DNA of 64,000 nt from Nothopassalora personata (Eukaryota; Ascomycota; Dothideomycetes; Mycosphaerellales; Mycosphaerellaceae). The stretch covers positions 3,968,001 to 4,032,000 of the forward strand of contig CM066293.1 in NCBI GenBank assembly GCA_033816765.1. Reading direction: 5' to 3'. The notes below the pieces were generated by a model. That model was not told where the DNA came from. It did not search any database and saw only the letters and a program-made list of their open reading frames with translations. Shown here piece by piece: positions 19,958 to 31,933 of the stretch. Each line of letters starts with the position of its first letter. Within the stretch, counting starts at the first letter, position 1. Position numbers and translations under genes: made by a program.

Positions 19958-21052
19958 AACTCAGTTAGTAGGGCATGTGTTTTCGCACGCATTCCATGGT
20001 CCGTGACTGTTCGATTAAACTTGGTCTGTGCTTCAATGGCGCGGCTCACATCCATCATCGTTCTTCAGCACTCACTGCGAATGTTCTCGACATTCGGAGC
20101 AACACGACGCAACTTTCCCACGTTGTCCTCAAACATCTAACATCTCGCACAACACGTTATCGGGTAGCAAAAGCTCAAGCCACTGATCGAGTTAGCAGTC
20201 TTAGCTCATCACTCTGATCATGGCTGCCACATCGCCCATCACGACATTTTCAATACTGAAGGCCGAGGTCCGATATGCTCTGCTTGGCATCGTCGAGGCT
20301 GGAGTGAGATGTAAGGAGAACGAGGAGGCTCGAACATATCGATGGGGGATGACGAGGCTAGTGTGAGCGACGTTCCGGGATGAATACCTTGTGCTGCGTG
20401 AGGTACTCATAGATGGGCAAATCTTTGCCAACAACTTCCCGAAACTGTTTCGCAGTATCTTGCCCAAGTTCTTGTCGCCAGCGTTCCGTCTCATGGTCAA
20501 TGTCAAGATGGCGTTCAGCAGGCTGTGAAATATCAGGTCTGATCAAGGTTCATAGTGATGATGTTGTTATCTCTCCTTCGCGGCAGCGGGCAGACTTCAA
20601 TAAAGTCGGAAACAAACCCTGCATGATCGGATCCGACGGCCTCATCAGTTTATTCGTGCAGGTCATAGGTCGTTGCAAGATCACATGCAGCGAGGAGAAC
20701 GACACGTTCGATCGCAGAGGCAGACAGGTGGTCATTGTGGTGAATGGCATGTCTCGCACTGAATGAAAGTCTAACATAATCGTATGGCAATGAGGTGCAC
20801 ACGACCTTTTCAATCAAACAGCTCATCTCCGCGACGACTGGAAGGGATTGAGCAGTGATGAAGTTCATGTGGATATTCATGTTCGATGATGGAAATAGAA
20901 GAAAGAGACTTTCACGGCACGAGGGTGGCGCGAACACGAGCCGGGGCGGAGCTGACGAGGCATCAACATTCATTCACACGATCATCATCGTTGTTGTATT
21001 CCTTCACATGCATATCAACAACTATCAACGAAAAGACTGAGCAATCATCAAC
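19958..21052. other. Intergenic with weak minus-strand coding remnants
   Basis: Minus-strand frames at 20,546-20,358 (ETERWRQELGQDTAKQF) and 20,973-20,650 have plausible protein character but no start, splice links or known domain. They could be exons of a decayed gene. The last 100 bp serve as promoter and leader of the LysM gene. Confidence 0.35.
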
Positions 21053-21769
21053 ATGGCATTCGGTGCCTTCTCCTCAGAGCCTCGCGGCCGCTACGAACAA
21101 GTCGACTCCGTAAGATCAACATGCCATTTTTAGAAACATCCATACACTCCGTCTAACAACCATGTCCAGGAAGAATCAAACCTCCCACCAGGAAGCCAGA
21201 GAGTAGGCTACGACGCCGACACCCAAAGTTACACCTACCAAGAACCTTCTGGTGCCTACCACACAGCACCAAAATACTCCACAGTGCCCATCAACAGCGA
21301 AAAGGAACGCTCCGCAGAATGGCGCTATCTCGCTCCCTTCGCGCTCATCATCGTGATAGTCCTCATGGGAACGTTCCGCTATGTCAACACCAGTTCTGTT
21401 CACTTGACGTGCGGTGGCGATCTGGAACTTTACGATGTGGTCAAGGGCGATACGTGCGATGACATTGCGCAGAGTCGACAGATGGACTTGGAGGGGTTAA
21501 AGATGGCGAACCCGTGGTTGAGGTGTGAGGGGTTGAAGGCTGGGAGTCAGATTTGTGTTCCAAGGGAGGGGGCTGCTGCGCCGCTATCTCCTCCACCCAT
21601 GTCGTCGCCTGCTGAGAAGGAAGGGGAGGGTGAAGGGTTAGGGCATGGCGGGCCACGGCCGCAGTGTTGGCAGATTACGTGTAATCCGTATGATGATGGG
21701 AATGCGCACTGCAAGGCTGAGGGGTGCGGGAAAGGGTGCTCCAGTCGGACTAGTAAATGTGAAGCGTAG
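21053..21769 (+). CDS. Membrane-anchored LysM-domain protein
   Basis: Two exons (21053-21109 and 21170-21769; 60-bp intron with GTAAGA donor and CCAG acceptor), 218 residues. There is no N-terminal signal peptide. Instead a cytosolic N-terminus of about 70 residues with a YxxxPxY-like repeat precedes one membrane helix at 73-90. A single LysM follows (about 106-150: YDVVKGDTCDDIA...LKMANPWLRCEGLKAGSQICVP), then a Pro/Glu linker and a Cys-rich tail (CWQITCN...CKAEGCGKGC) with six to seven cysteines. LysM binds chitin or peptidoglycan-type GlcNAc polymers. The predicted type II topology would hold the LysM at the outer face of the plasma membrane, unlike the secreted LysM effectors. Function (wall sensing or anchoring) is inference. 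Confidence 0.8.
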
Positions 21770-22629
21770 AGAGCATTGAGAGGGTATATTGTACTCGCTG
21801 TTGATGAGGAACACGGCGCTGGGAACGACCATATGATGTCCATTAGGATTTGCTTGCGTAGCCCTTGAGGCGAAACTTCCTGTGAGATACTGCTCGTTCA
21901 TAGTTCACGCCCTCCTCCTGCCCTTCCTACAGACGTGCGCAGGATGGAGTCGCATTCGTGGACGGCATCGTGCGATCGCAGATGCGAGTCCATCTTATCA
22001 GCTCGCCGCCCACAAGACTTTATGACTTCATGGCCTATGATCGCCCCTGCTCTCTGTACTTCGAACAGTAGCGCGCATAGTTTTATGATATCGCTTCCAC
22101 ACTGCTCTTGTGTTGCCGCTCCGTCTCTCGGCTCACTTCGTGGCTCTCCTCTGCTGATGTGTTCTTTGCTGCTCCTTCATTCACACTCCCAGATCTTCAT
22201 AGCTCTTCCATGACCTGACATGCTGATGGTTTCTGCCATCTGTTCTTCCATTGTCGGTTGATGCAGTGATGCTTGCACAGAGAAGAGGGTTTGCTGGCTG
22301 ACATCCTCGGCATTTCGTTGCTTTCGGCACAGACCCTGCTCCCAGACATCCACATAGACGGCGTGTTGGTGTCAGGAACCAGCCACGTCATAGGCTACTG
22401 ATTGTCAAGATCGTGCCTTTCGTATTTGTTGTTGTACGTTACGGGGCAGCAACAACCGGTACCCATAGGCAATGCTAGACGGGCAAGCACGATAGTCATG
22501 CTCCGTCCACGCTTGAAGTCCGCACCGCTGCCTTCCAACGACGCTTCGCTGTAGCATCCCACCCCTTCGCATCACCACCATCTCCTACCTCCAACTCCAC
22601 CTGAGCTAGAGCGGCAGTAGCTCGGCGCC
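21770..22629. other. Intergenic, no gene seen
   Basis: About 860 bp of normal composition. Frames shorter than 95 codons only, without coding signs. Contains the promoter of the HID1-like gene. Confidence 0.5.
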
Positions 22630-25600
22630 ATGGGGGCGTCAGAGAGCAAGATCGAGTTCAAGCAGAGCATCTTCGGCCTCGCAGCGAGAGAGAACATCCC
22701 GTTCAACGACCCAGTCTGGCAAAGGGTAAGGTGGACGCGTTGTAGCCGCTTTCTTCTTGTAACAGGCAGCATACCAGCGCGTGGGCGCTGACGCGCACGC
22801 AGTTCTTCGAACTCCCAGAATCATACGACGATGTCGCGTCGTTGTGGTCTGTGAACGACATAGGATGTCTCACCAAGAGCAACAACGACAACCGCCCTCC
22901 GCCGAACACCCAAGTCGAGCCGAACAAGAACCTCGAAACGCTCCTCTACTCCCTAATCGGCCGCTTGAAGACGCTGCAAGAGCAGCATGTCTACGGAGAT
23001 GACCAGCGCCGGACCAATACGGAGATCCTCAACTGCATGCGCATCTTGACCCGGGTCATGCCATTCGCCTACGAAGCACCGCACCTGAAAGAATGGCACG
23101 ATCGGTTCTTCTGGGAGAATCGACGTCCGACATACTTCTGGGACAAGAGGAGGGATCAGCCGGGCCAATTGATGGATGGCTTGAACCCAGGCGAGAAGTA
23201 CGAGAAGCCTGACTTGGACACGCACATCGGCAAGCCATTGGGACAAGAGACGTTGGAGATCGTCACCAACTACCTGTTCTTCTGCGGCTTCACGTTGCCT
23301 GGGAAGTTCAGGGAAGATGGCAAACCAGATCTCGAAATCCACCCAAGAGTGTGGCAGACGGGCATCGGGAGCAAGATCAGCGCGAACTGCACCAGAGAGA
23401 ACGAGAGGAACCAGCAAGAGGTGGTCAGACTGCTAATTGCGTTGTTGAGCAGGACCATGTACATCCAGCCCAGTGAGTTGTTGTCCAGGTGCTGGAGAAT
23501 GGAACGTGGTTACTGACGCGTTGATCTGCCAGATGATGTACCGTTGGTCGATATCAAGCCGCTCACATTCATGACCACTGGTTTAGATGAACGCATGGTC
23601 AAGGCCATTGTTTGTTCCACCATGAACACGGTATGTTACAGTCCAGGAAGATGAAGAGCATCACACCAATGTGGTATTTTGCCCTCTCGGACTACCAGCA
23701 GTGCTGACATGATATTGCAGGCTCTTAAGTATAACCCCAACATATGGAGTGTTCCCGTGGAGGTGGCCACCGGTGGCGACTATAAGAAGCGTCTGGTCAC
23801 CAACTGCCTTCAGCTTCTGCTGGCTCTACTGATCTATCCCCCACCGAATGGTGCTAAGAATCGATTCCGTCAGTTGACTGGAAAGCTCCGAAAACCAGAG
23901 GACTTCCAATTTGCACAGCAAGGTTTGACTCAAGTGCTTGCTCAGCCAGTACGTCCGGGATGATGCAGTGGTTGTGGCCGCAGTTCTGACATTCTTGCAG
24001 ATCCATGGCAACTTCAGCTACACCTTGGCAAAGGATAAAGCAGTCGCCTGGGCTCCAGACATGATAGCATTACTCTGGGAGCTTGTCCAGTGCAACAAGA
24101 ATTTCCGCCGGTACCTGATTGAGACCAACTGCATGCTGGATTATGTGGTGGTCATCCTCTACTATTGTCTTGATGCCATGAACGATGCTGCTAAGCACGG
24201 CATCCTCCGCATGGGAGTCTTCTTCCTGCAATCCATGAGCACGGAGCCTGGGTTCGCCATCAAGATGAACGGCGTCTTCCGCCATCCAGAGACCTTGCCG
24301 CCGGTCATGAGAATCCCCAACTTCCATGGATCGTACACGGACTTCTTGATTTGCGTGAGTGCCTGTGGTGTGCTGCAGATGTCATGATACTGACCCAAAT
24401 ATAGTCCTTCCACACCATCTTCGTGACCTGCGAAGATAAATTCGAATCAATCTATCCTGCGCTGCTGACCATCATCCGAAACATTGCGCCCTACCAGAAG
24501 AACTTGGCCCGCGCAACGTCAACCAAGATGCAAGACATATTCACCCGCATGTGTCGTGCCGAGTTCATGCTCAAGAACGAGAACGCCAGTGTCCTGATTC
24601 CGGAATATCTCGATGCTATCAACAGCATCCTGGAGAATTATTACGACGGTACGTTTGAAGTTTTTCTGCGTTGGAGTATGGTTGCGCCGAGGGACGATTC
24701 ACCCGTGTTTGAACTTGATACTGGTGGCCTCTCCTAGCACGAGATTGCCGCTCAGGAACGCGACCCTTGCCGCATGCGTCGCGGCTCATGGTGATGGGCG
24801 TCGGGAAGAGAGAGGTTGCTTCGGTAGACTCGGCCGTGGGTAGATGGCGCTCTTTGCTGGACAAAGACTGCTGGCTGCTTGAGCTTGGTCGCTGGGGGGG
24901 GGCATCTTCCTTTGTCGCAAAACGTGATAGTTATGCGTGCTGACACGAGTCGCTAACCTGTAGAGAACCGCAAGTTCGTCGAGGTGCTTGTGGCGAGCCG
25001 CAGCCGATTCAAGGCGTTGCATGCATTCACGCTCGATGATGCTTTGGAGCAGCTTGGTCGTGACGCCCAGCAACGTAAAGATCGTGGCGAAAATGTCTCC
25101 AGTATGCGCAGCCGGATGTCCCGTACGTCCTTCGACAGCGTCCGCGGTGTACCTTCTGCTAGAACTACTTCCTTGAGCGATGTTCAGGAAAATGATAGAT
25201 TTGCCATCGGCGACGATGAAGATGATGATGATGACAACGACACACCTAAGCCCCGAACCCAAGCTGTGACAAGATCTGATGCGGAAGCAGCATCGAGCCC
25301 ACCTATGAGCGAAAGAGCACGCGGTAAACGACCCGCAGTCTCAGTAGCATCAACATCATCACGCACGCCCTCCACCAACAGTCTACCGTCTCTGATAACA
25401 CAACACCACTCCAACACATCACACTTTCCACCTACGAAGGAGTGGCTCGATGGCTGGCTGCCAGCAGTCAAATTAAAGCTTGAACCAATACTGCACACAA
25501 TAGAGCTTGCTGAGAAGAAGCAGCTAAAGTTCAACGAACATGGATCAGCAACATCACCAGCAGCCTCAGACTTTCCCAGCACGCCTACCACGCAATCTTT

Positions 25601-26063
25601 CGGAGAGCGACGAAAAGCCCGCGAATCCTCCCAACTCGCTGAGCAGCCCGGCCAAGGCGGCGGCAACGAGAAGTCACATCAAGCCGATGGAGAAGGTGGC
25701 CTTGAAGCTGCACGTACGTCTCCCATCTATTGTTGTGCCCTGTCCTCTGCCTCAGCTAATCCTACTGCAATAGGAGATCCTGCAACACCAAGGCGACCGC
25801 CCACAGGGTTTCAGTGGACAGCAGTAGCCATAGGGTGGTACACGGCGCTCATCTGGAGCAGAATCTACATGAGCGAAGCGGAAGCGCACCAGGGTCCGGG
25901 CGGCCTCTATAGTGGCACAGATGTCAGGCTATTCAGTCGCAGGAGCGCAGCGCAGGAGATCAGTCTAAGGTCGCCGAGAGGCGCGATCGATGCCGTGGGC
26001 GATGGACTCGTTAGGAGGATAAGTAGTATGAGCTTACCTGGGAGTGCCGGGGCAGCGAAATGA
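22630..26063 (+). CDS. HID1: HID1-family protein (dymeclin-like Golgi/endosomal trafficking factor)
   Basis: Eight exons: 22630-22725, 22803-23472, 23533-23630, 23721-23948, 24001-24354, 24405-24648, 24964-25713 and 25774-26063. All introns are GT-AG and the frame is continuous, 909 residues. The start MGASESKIEFKQSIF is the diagnostic Hid1 N-terminus: Gly2 is a likely N-myristoylation site, and ENIPFNDPVWQRFFELPES follows across intron 1. Helical-repeat sequence continues to about residue 560. Then comes a disordered region with an acidic run (GDDEDDDDDND), and a conserved C-terminal block (TKEWLDGWLPAVKLKLEPIL). HID-1 proteins are peripheral membrane proteins of the medial/trans-Golgi needed for secretory-granule or vesicle trafficking. 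The fission-yeast relatives include the Ubp5-recruiting Ftp105. Intron 6 (315 bp) is unusually long for this locus. Confidence 0.85.
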
Positions 26064-26301
26064 GACGATTTGAGGCGTGAAGATTGTCTTGGTGCATTGC
26101 TTGACGAGAAATACAGCAGTAAAAAAGAGGCTGTAGTATCTCCAAACGGCACGAGTATCTTTGGCAATGTGCGGGCCGTTGGTACCATCAAGCAATCAAT
26201 GATAGACATGATGGTATGAGTAAGACACGTGATGCAGAGATTTCTGTCCAATTCTGTCGCTCAATCTGTCACGCTTGTGAACGCCGAAGTTCGCGTCGTC
26301 G

Positions 26302-26341
<40 letters not shown>

Positions 26342-26391
26342 TCTTCCTCTTCACATCAACCACCACTTCTCACTTCTCACTTCTCACCGCG
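26064..26391. promoter_or_regulatory. Short promoter region with CT-repeat tract
   Basis: A pure (CT)n run at about 26,304-26,337 continues into a pyrimidine-rich leader up to the ATG at 26,392. CT-rich tracts just upstream of the start are common in filamentous fungal promoters. No other gene fits here. Confidence 0.5.
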
Positions 26392-27775
26392 ATGGAGCCA
26401 TTATCGACGGCTCTCCGGACTCGCGATAGGTACGCGCCAGCTCTCTACCGCTCGCAGGTCAGCGCGCTGCTCAAGCTGCTTAACGGCACGTGTAACAAGT
26501 GTTCGACGCGAAATCTTCAGGTTTGTTGAACATAACCTTCTTGCCATCTTGCCTCGAGGACGCTCTACTTACCCCGTCCATGCACTGTAGCGATGCAGGG
26601 ATCTCATTCTGATACACATCATACCATCACCCTCCAGGACATCGGCTCTTCTCAAGCATCTGGTGGCTCTCAGCAAAGCATGCCCACCAAGATCCAGGGA
26701 CTACGTACCACGACCTGAGGAACTCGAAGGACTGGGCCCTGATGCTGTCCTACCAAGCTCGGCGTATAAGCGACTGCATATTCTGTGCATCTTGGACAGT
26801 GTGTTAACGAGTCTCGCCAAGTCGCAGGATGCGAAGCAAGCACTGTCAGCGTACCAGCACCTAAATCTTGCGAACACGATCACCGATCTCAAGCGATACA
26901 GCGTTACTCTGTTCAAACTGGCAGCTTGCCGTGGTGTTGTACCAGCAGACGAGGTTAGCGACAAACTGAAGCAGCTTGCCACCAGGTGGGAGGAGTTGCA
27001 AGTCTTCGACAAGGACGAGATTGATCGCATCGCTTCTTCGGCAAAGACTGTCCAAGGTCGAGACTGGAATCGCACACTCACTGAATGCGCGTTGGACGAA
27101 CAGCAACGACTAACCGAGGAGAAGAAAGCCGAGGCCGAAGCCTACAAATGGGTCCTACCCATTCGACATGGTGTCAAGGATGACCCTGAGGCGCCGTGGT
27201 GGGAACTTCCAGCCGCAAACGGCTTGTACATGAAGAGCACACGAGGCTTCCCACTTCGTGCTGCTGCTTTCCCACGCGGCGGTTACGAGCTGAGGAGTGG
27301 AGGTCGAGAAGCCGATCCCAACCTCAAGCACGAGGTCACAGCACTACACAAGGAGTTACTTCATTGCTTTGACGACTTTACCAATCCTGATGAGATACAA
27401 GACATCGATGCACTCGGCAACAAAGTCTGGAAGGATCCAGAACGACCCACACGCAATTACTGGGGTTTCACGTACGATGGTGTCGAAAAAGTGAGGGAGA
27501 ACAGCAGGAAGTTCAGGGAATCTGCTACTGGCTATGACGGCGTGCCGATGCTCCCATCGGATCTGAACCCATTCGATGAGGTTGATGGTGCAGTGCAGCG
27601 GGCGAGAGCACTGGCTACCAGTCGAGGTGTGGGTGGTGGCTTTGACCGAGGTAGCGGCCGAGGACGCGGTGGTACTGGCGGACTTGGCGGCCGTGGAGGC
27701 CAGTGGCGTGGAGCTCCACGCGGCAATGGGTTTCGGGGTGGCGGTCGTGGAGCATTTCAGGGTCGACCCTACTAG
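26392..27775 (+). CDS. CID-domain protein with RGG-rich C-terminus
   Basis: Two exons (26392-26520 and 26591-27775; 70-bp intron), 437 residues. The N-terminal 140 residues look like the CTD-interacting domain fold: CNKCSTRNLQ|RCRDLILIHIIPSPSRT across the intron, then YKRLHILCILDSVLTSL and a helical stretch ending TRWEELQVFDKDEIDRI. The C-terminal 60 residues are Gly/Arg-rich with several RGG/RGR motifs, typical of RNA binding and arginine methylation. CID proteins bind the phosphorylated C-terminal domain of RNA polymerase II and link transcription to RNA processing. The middle region (about 190-330) is conserved-looking but unnamed. The ATG at 26,392 is chosen because it places the CID first helix in frame through the intron. 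Confidence 0.7.
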
Positions 27776-27980
27776 GAGCAGGACGATTCGAGCGATGCGA
27801 CAGATCAGTCGAAGTGGACCAAGAAGATGCGGCGTCACTGGAAAGGGTCTGGGGCAGCCGAAGCCGCAAGCGAATCGACCTTGCCCGCGGTGGATGTCTG
27901 CGAAGACCAAAGTGCTTGGATTTGAAATCTTAGCCATCTCAGCGCTCTCTTTAAGAGTGAGGACGAAGGTCACGCGCAAA
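27776..27980. other. Short convergent spacer
   Basis: About 200 bp between the CID gene and the minus-strand hypothetical gene. No feature seen. Confidence 0.4.
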
Positions 27981-28517
27981 TTATCGCCCGTCTGCTGCCT
28001 CCGCTACATCTCCATGCTCAGCAAAGCGATCGCCTACGGAGTCGAATGAGTTTCGAGGTGAGGATGTGGGAGACTCGGAACGGCCATTCTTCTCCGCTGT
28101 CTGAAGCTCCAATTGTGATACACTTTCAGACCTGATTCTGTCTGCTGGAACCGGAGCATTGACACTTGAGGCTGCGATCGACTTAGTACGATTCTGCGAC
28201 GGACTTCTGTCAGCGCCAATGCAGGCAAGTATCTGGTACCACCACGCCGAGGCTTGGTCTTCTTCAGTATTGCGCGAGAGCCCGATACTTCGAGTGTTTG
28301 GTTCTTGACTCTGCGATTCATAGCGCATAGACACAGACTTCTCTGCAGAGTCTCGGTCCTCGAATTGATCGAAGATTACCTCCCGCTGTATCCCATCGAG
28401 CCTAGTCTTCGTGTGCGCAGGGACGGGCTGAGTCGGAGACCACGGTGGCTCGAGATGACCATCATCGATGTCCAAGCTGGGGAAGGTGCTTTGTCGGGTC
28501 TTGATGCCGGATACCAT
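27981..28517 (-). CDS. Hypothetical disordered protein
   Basis: A 178-residue frame starting MVSGIKTRQSTFPSLDIDD and ending EHGDVAEAADGR. It is hydrophilic, rich in Ser, Arg, Asp and Glu, with one hydrophobic patch (ASAWWYQILACIG). No domain, signal peptide or membrane segment is seen. Composition is protein-like, but the antisense strand also has open frames, so it may be a non-coding open stretch or the 3' exon of a longer gene extending to about 28,930, where further minus-strand frames occur. Confidence 0.4.
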   Translation of the reverse strand: MVSGIKTRQSTFPSLDIDDGHLEPPWSPTQPVPAHTKTRLDGIQREVIFDQFEDRDSAEKSVSMRYESQSQEPNTRSIGLSRNTEEDQASAWWYQILACIGADRSPSQNRTKSIAASSVNAPVPADRIRSESVSQLELQTAEKNGRSESPTSSPRNSFDSVGDRFAEHGDVAEAADGR

Positions 28518-30410
28518 GGTTTGTGATCTTCAAGCGTGCTACATGCTGAATAAGGTCGGGCAAGTCCCTCGAACTGATCACTGAACCACGCAGATTGGAA
28601 TGCTGCATGTGCGGCCACGACGTTCACCGCGAGAGTGGCTCAGTTTGGGGACATGCCGCAGTGCATTTCGCGAGCTTCCAGACTTTTCACGAGAACCATG
28701 TTGCGAATAGCTGACGATGACGAAAGGGTGGCCAGAGCCTGTTGATTGACTGGCCTGAAGGCAACCCAAGTTGCATCGAGTATCAGCTGATGGCCGGGTA
28801 GCTTTGACCTCTCGAGTGTCAGGTCACTACGGCATCCGCAGGTACGAGCAACTGGTCCAGTCCTCGAGCGGTCAGAATTTGGAAGTTGTCTGCTGTGGTG
28901 TGGACTCATTCGCGGCGAACCCGCCACCTACCGGCCAGCCTTTTAAGATGTGGCGCTTCGTGTCCTGCAATGCGATAACCATCTGCAGTAGCTCCGTAAG
29001 GCCAACGACACGACTTGGGTGTCAGGCACACTGCGCAGGTACGCAAATCGGCCAGAAACACGGTGAAAGCATCACAAAGCTATTACAGAGTCGTAAGGAC
29101 AAGGTGGACAGCTGTAGGTGGACTCTTCAGCCATAAGCTGAACAAGACTTTTCGATCATGCCTTTGACACATCCACGCGAGAGCCACCTGTCGATGTTCG
29201 CGGCCTCCCGCATAACGAATTCTCCGAATTCGTTACTACAATAATACATGGATCTCTGCAGCAATGACCATGGCAATATCAACATGCAGAGAACACGAAC
29301 AGATCAGCGGACGTCGTCATCTTGACCACTTGTCACCCCTCCCGCTGTTGATGGAGTACGAATACGCAAGGGTGCGTCGGTCATCTCCCACGCAACGCCA
29401 CTGCAGATAATTGCTGGCTCAACGGCGCTGTCGCAGAACGCCATCGAAGATGTGGACGCCTTACAATACAATGGTTGAGGCCTCAGCGAGAAAGGCATAG
29501 GGGCATCATCTGGAGCTGATCCCTGTCACCTCGTGTTGTGAAACTTGCATACCAAGGCACTGGTCTGTATGCACTCCGCATCCTCCGCTTCGAGATCGGA
29601 AAATCTTCAGATTATCGTCGGTCGTGCGTCAGGAACGCCCTCACCGTGACGCCAAACGCCACCGGAAGCGCACAGCGGCCAGGCACGTGCACTGTGGAAT
29701 GTCACGCCAAGTCCACGTTGCTGGTGCTTGGCCTATTCTTGGAATCCTCGCCTTTGGAGTAGTACATACTACCACCTCTGACTTGCATAGCAACACCCCG
29801 AAGCGGCGATCGCCAACCACATTTCGCCCACCTACTGGACATAGCTCGACGGGGCTCGCCTGGATGCAGGGCTACTACCTATTTGAGACTGCCACGATTG
29901 ATGCGCTCTCTTCTCACCTGCAGAGCCATGAAGCGTACCTGCCGGATGAGGAAGAAAATCGCCAGGACTGTCCCGTGCTCTTCACTATTCTCTCTGTTTT
30001 CGCCAAGGCGACCATCACGAGATCTGCAGACCACTAATGACATGTTCGTCTTCAATAGAGCACTGCATATTCGCAGCACGAGGTGTTGCTCAGAGGTCGC
30101 GAGCAAGAATAGCAACGGCATAGCACCACTGACCCAGTGTGCCTGTATGGACTGCACGCTGTAGGGAGCGTACCTCGCTTACACTGCACATTGTGTTCCG
30201 AGCCACGCATGGAGCGGGCACGAGCATATGAGGTATGCGATAATTGATGACTAGGTCGAACCGTGAGGTATAAAGCCAGAAAGATGTCCCTCCTGAATAT
30301 CTCATCAACGAGCAACAGCATCTTCCTGACCAACAACGACCTGCAGTGTCTGATCTTGCCCCCATTCGTTCTCAGCTTCAGCAGACCTTTACAATCGTTC
30401 ATACTTCGAG
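28518..30410. other. 1.9 kb without a firm gene
   Basis: Normal composition with scattered frames under 140 codons on both strands (for example plus 29,624-30,037, minus 28,927-28,640), none recognisable. A 23-bp palindrome (10-bp arms, TAACGAATTC) sits at 29,213-29,235. A TATA-like GGTATAAAG at about 30,266 may belong to the gene at 30,411. The region may be decayed gene sequence. Confidence 0.4.
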
Positions 30411-31230
30411 ATGCATTCCCCAATGAAGCTCGCCACCGTTGTGGTCCTCGCCCTCAGCGGCCTTGCGACTGCCCTTCCAGGCTACGGAGAGACAACTACC
30501 ACCACTCCAAAGGGTTACGGTCAGACGACAACCACCAAGAAGACGACTTCGAGCACGGATACTTGCTCCTACAGCCCAACCACAATCAAGTCGACCATCA
30601 AGACAACGAACTACGAGACCAAGGTATGTACCGACATGTGGGAGCTCGTATAGACCTACTGAGCACAGCTAACACAATCCGCTCAATAGACCTACGCTAC
30701 CAGCACCGCCAATGTCGGCTCGACTTGCAAGAACCAGGACCAGACAAGGACCCTCACCAGAACCATCACGGTCAGCACCTCCAGGCCAACAACCGTCACC
30801 TCCACTTTCACCGAGACCAAGGTCGTCACTAAGCCAACTGTTAGGTACGTTTCCGGTTTCCAGCTTCCACAAGACACTCAACACTAACAACCCCCTCCAC
30901 AGCACCACCAAGGTCGAAACCTCCACCGTCAGCTACATCAAGACCACCATCGTGACTTCCATCCCAACCACCATCAAGGGCTACATCACGAAGACCGTCA
31001 GCGGCGATGTCAAGAGCACCGAGACCGTCACCAGGACCTCCAAGTACCCCGTCAACGCCCCGGTCAATGAGGTCTCCACCAAGACTGAGCTTTCCACTAT
31101 CAAGGGATCGACTTGCTACCCTACTACCAAGTGGGCAGGCACCACCAGCTACAGTACTATCACGAAGCCGACTGAGACTGTCACCAAGATTGTCTCCTCG
31201 ACTAAGGTCTGTGGTCCAAAGGGATACTAG
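30411..31230 (+). CDS. Small secreted Thr/Ser-rich cell-wall-type protein
   Basis: Three exons (30411-30623, 30690-30844 and 30903-31230; introns 66 and 58 bp), 231 residues. A signal peptide is evident (KLATVVVLALSGLATALPG) from the second Met at residue 5; the first ATG adds four residues. The mature part is dominated by Thr, Ser, Lys and Val in short repeats such as TKTVSG, TETVTK and STTKVET, with four or five cysteines (DTCSYSP, STCKNQD, STCYPTTK, KVCGPKGY). A GYGETT/GYGQTT repeat follows the signal peptide. It is probably heavily O-mannosylated and wall-associated or released. There is no GPI-type hydrophobic tail. No enzymatic domain is recognised. The coding-sense Thr bias across all three exons supports the exon model. 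Confidence 0.75.
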
Positions 31231-31494
31231 AGTGGCGGTCAAGCGTTGAGGGTGGAGGGCGGTACTGGGGATGATGCTGTATTGAAAGCGAGGCTTTGGC
31301 TTTTTGCTGCTATGAATCACGACACTCCTTTTTTGTAGCTAGATTTAGATTATGATTCTTAGCAACGCATTACTTAAATACATTCTGTTGGTAAGATTGG
31401 CATTTTTCATGGTGCGTATTCTGTCTAAGTTCTATGCTTTGCCTCCATACGGACTGTGAGGATCGGGACCTTTGTTGCCCGCGAATGCTATACT
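31231..31494. other. 3' flank of the Thr-rich gene
   Basis: AT-rich downstream sequence with possible polyadenylation signals. No gene seen. Confidence 0.4.
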
Positions 31495-31933
31495 TTATAG
31501 CTTGCTCTTCGGCTCCAACAACTGCTCAACCTCGGCGAATTGGTAGTAAAAGTTGAGGCAGTCTTTATTCGCCAAGGTATCGGATGGCTTGATTGTCTTA
31601 CCAGAGACAATCTGCTTGACTGGGAGATCCAGCCGGTGGTGGTGTACTGTAGTACGACAGAGTTCTCGGGTGGCGTTTGAGATACATCTCGATGGAGGTT
31701 GCCCTCTTTCCGGCAGTTTAGTAGGACTCCACCGACATTGTGTACAATGCACTTCGGCATGCCGGTTGTCCCAGAACTATAGACGATCAGGAAAGGGTCT
31801 CCAAATGGGACTTGCCACGTTTGGAGGTCCGTGTTGTATTTGCGATTGACTTGTTGCATGAACTGGTATGCCAGGGTGCCTTTTTGGGGTTTGGAGGACT
31901 CCATAGCTTACGAGGTATTGGAATGTCTGCCAT
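31495..31933 (-). pseudogene. Internally deleted acetoacetyl-CoA synthetase pseudogene
   Basis: Three pieces of an acetoacetyl-CoA synthetase lie in correct order on the minus strand within 440 bp. The N-terminus (MADIPIPRKLW from 31,933) continues after a frame change as YQFMQQVNRKYNTDLQTWQ. The AMP-binding core follows as PFLIVYSSGTTGMPKCIVH, which includes the P-loop, and VVLQYTTTGW. After another frame change comes the C-terminus VKQIVSGKTIKPSDTLAN...YYQFAEVEQLLEPKSKL, stop at 31,495. A full enzyme is about 660-700 residues, so more than three quarters has been removed by two large internal deletions plus frameshifts. The enzyme would activate acetoacetate to acetoacetyl-CoA. No function can remain. 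Confidence 0.8.

Noticed and set aside
29213..29235. Perfect 10-bp-arm palindrome as a regulatory site
   Set aside because: Isolated, no adjacent gene, and no repeat of the motif elsewhere in the window.
30669..31320. Minus-strand frames over the Thr-rich gene
   Set aside because: Shadows of the plus-strand Thr/Ser-rich exons; splice sites and signal peptide support only the plus strand.
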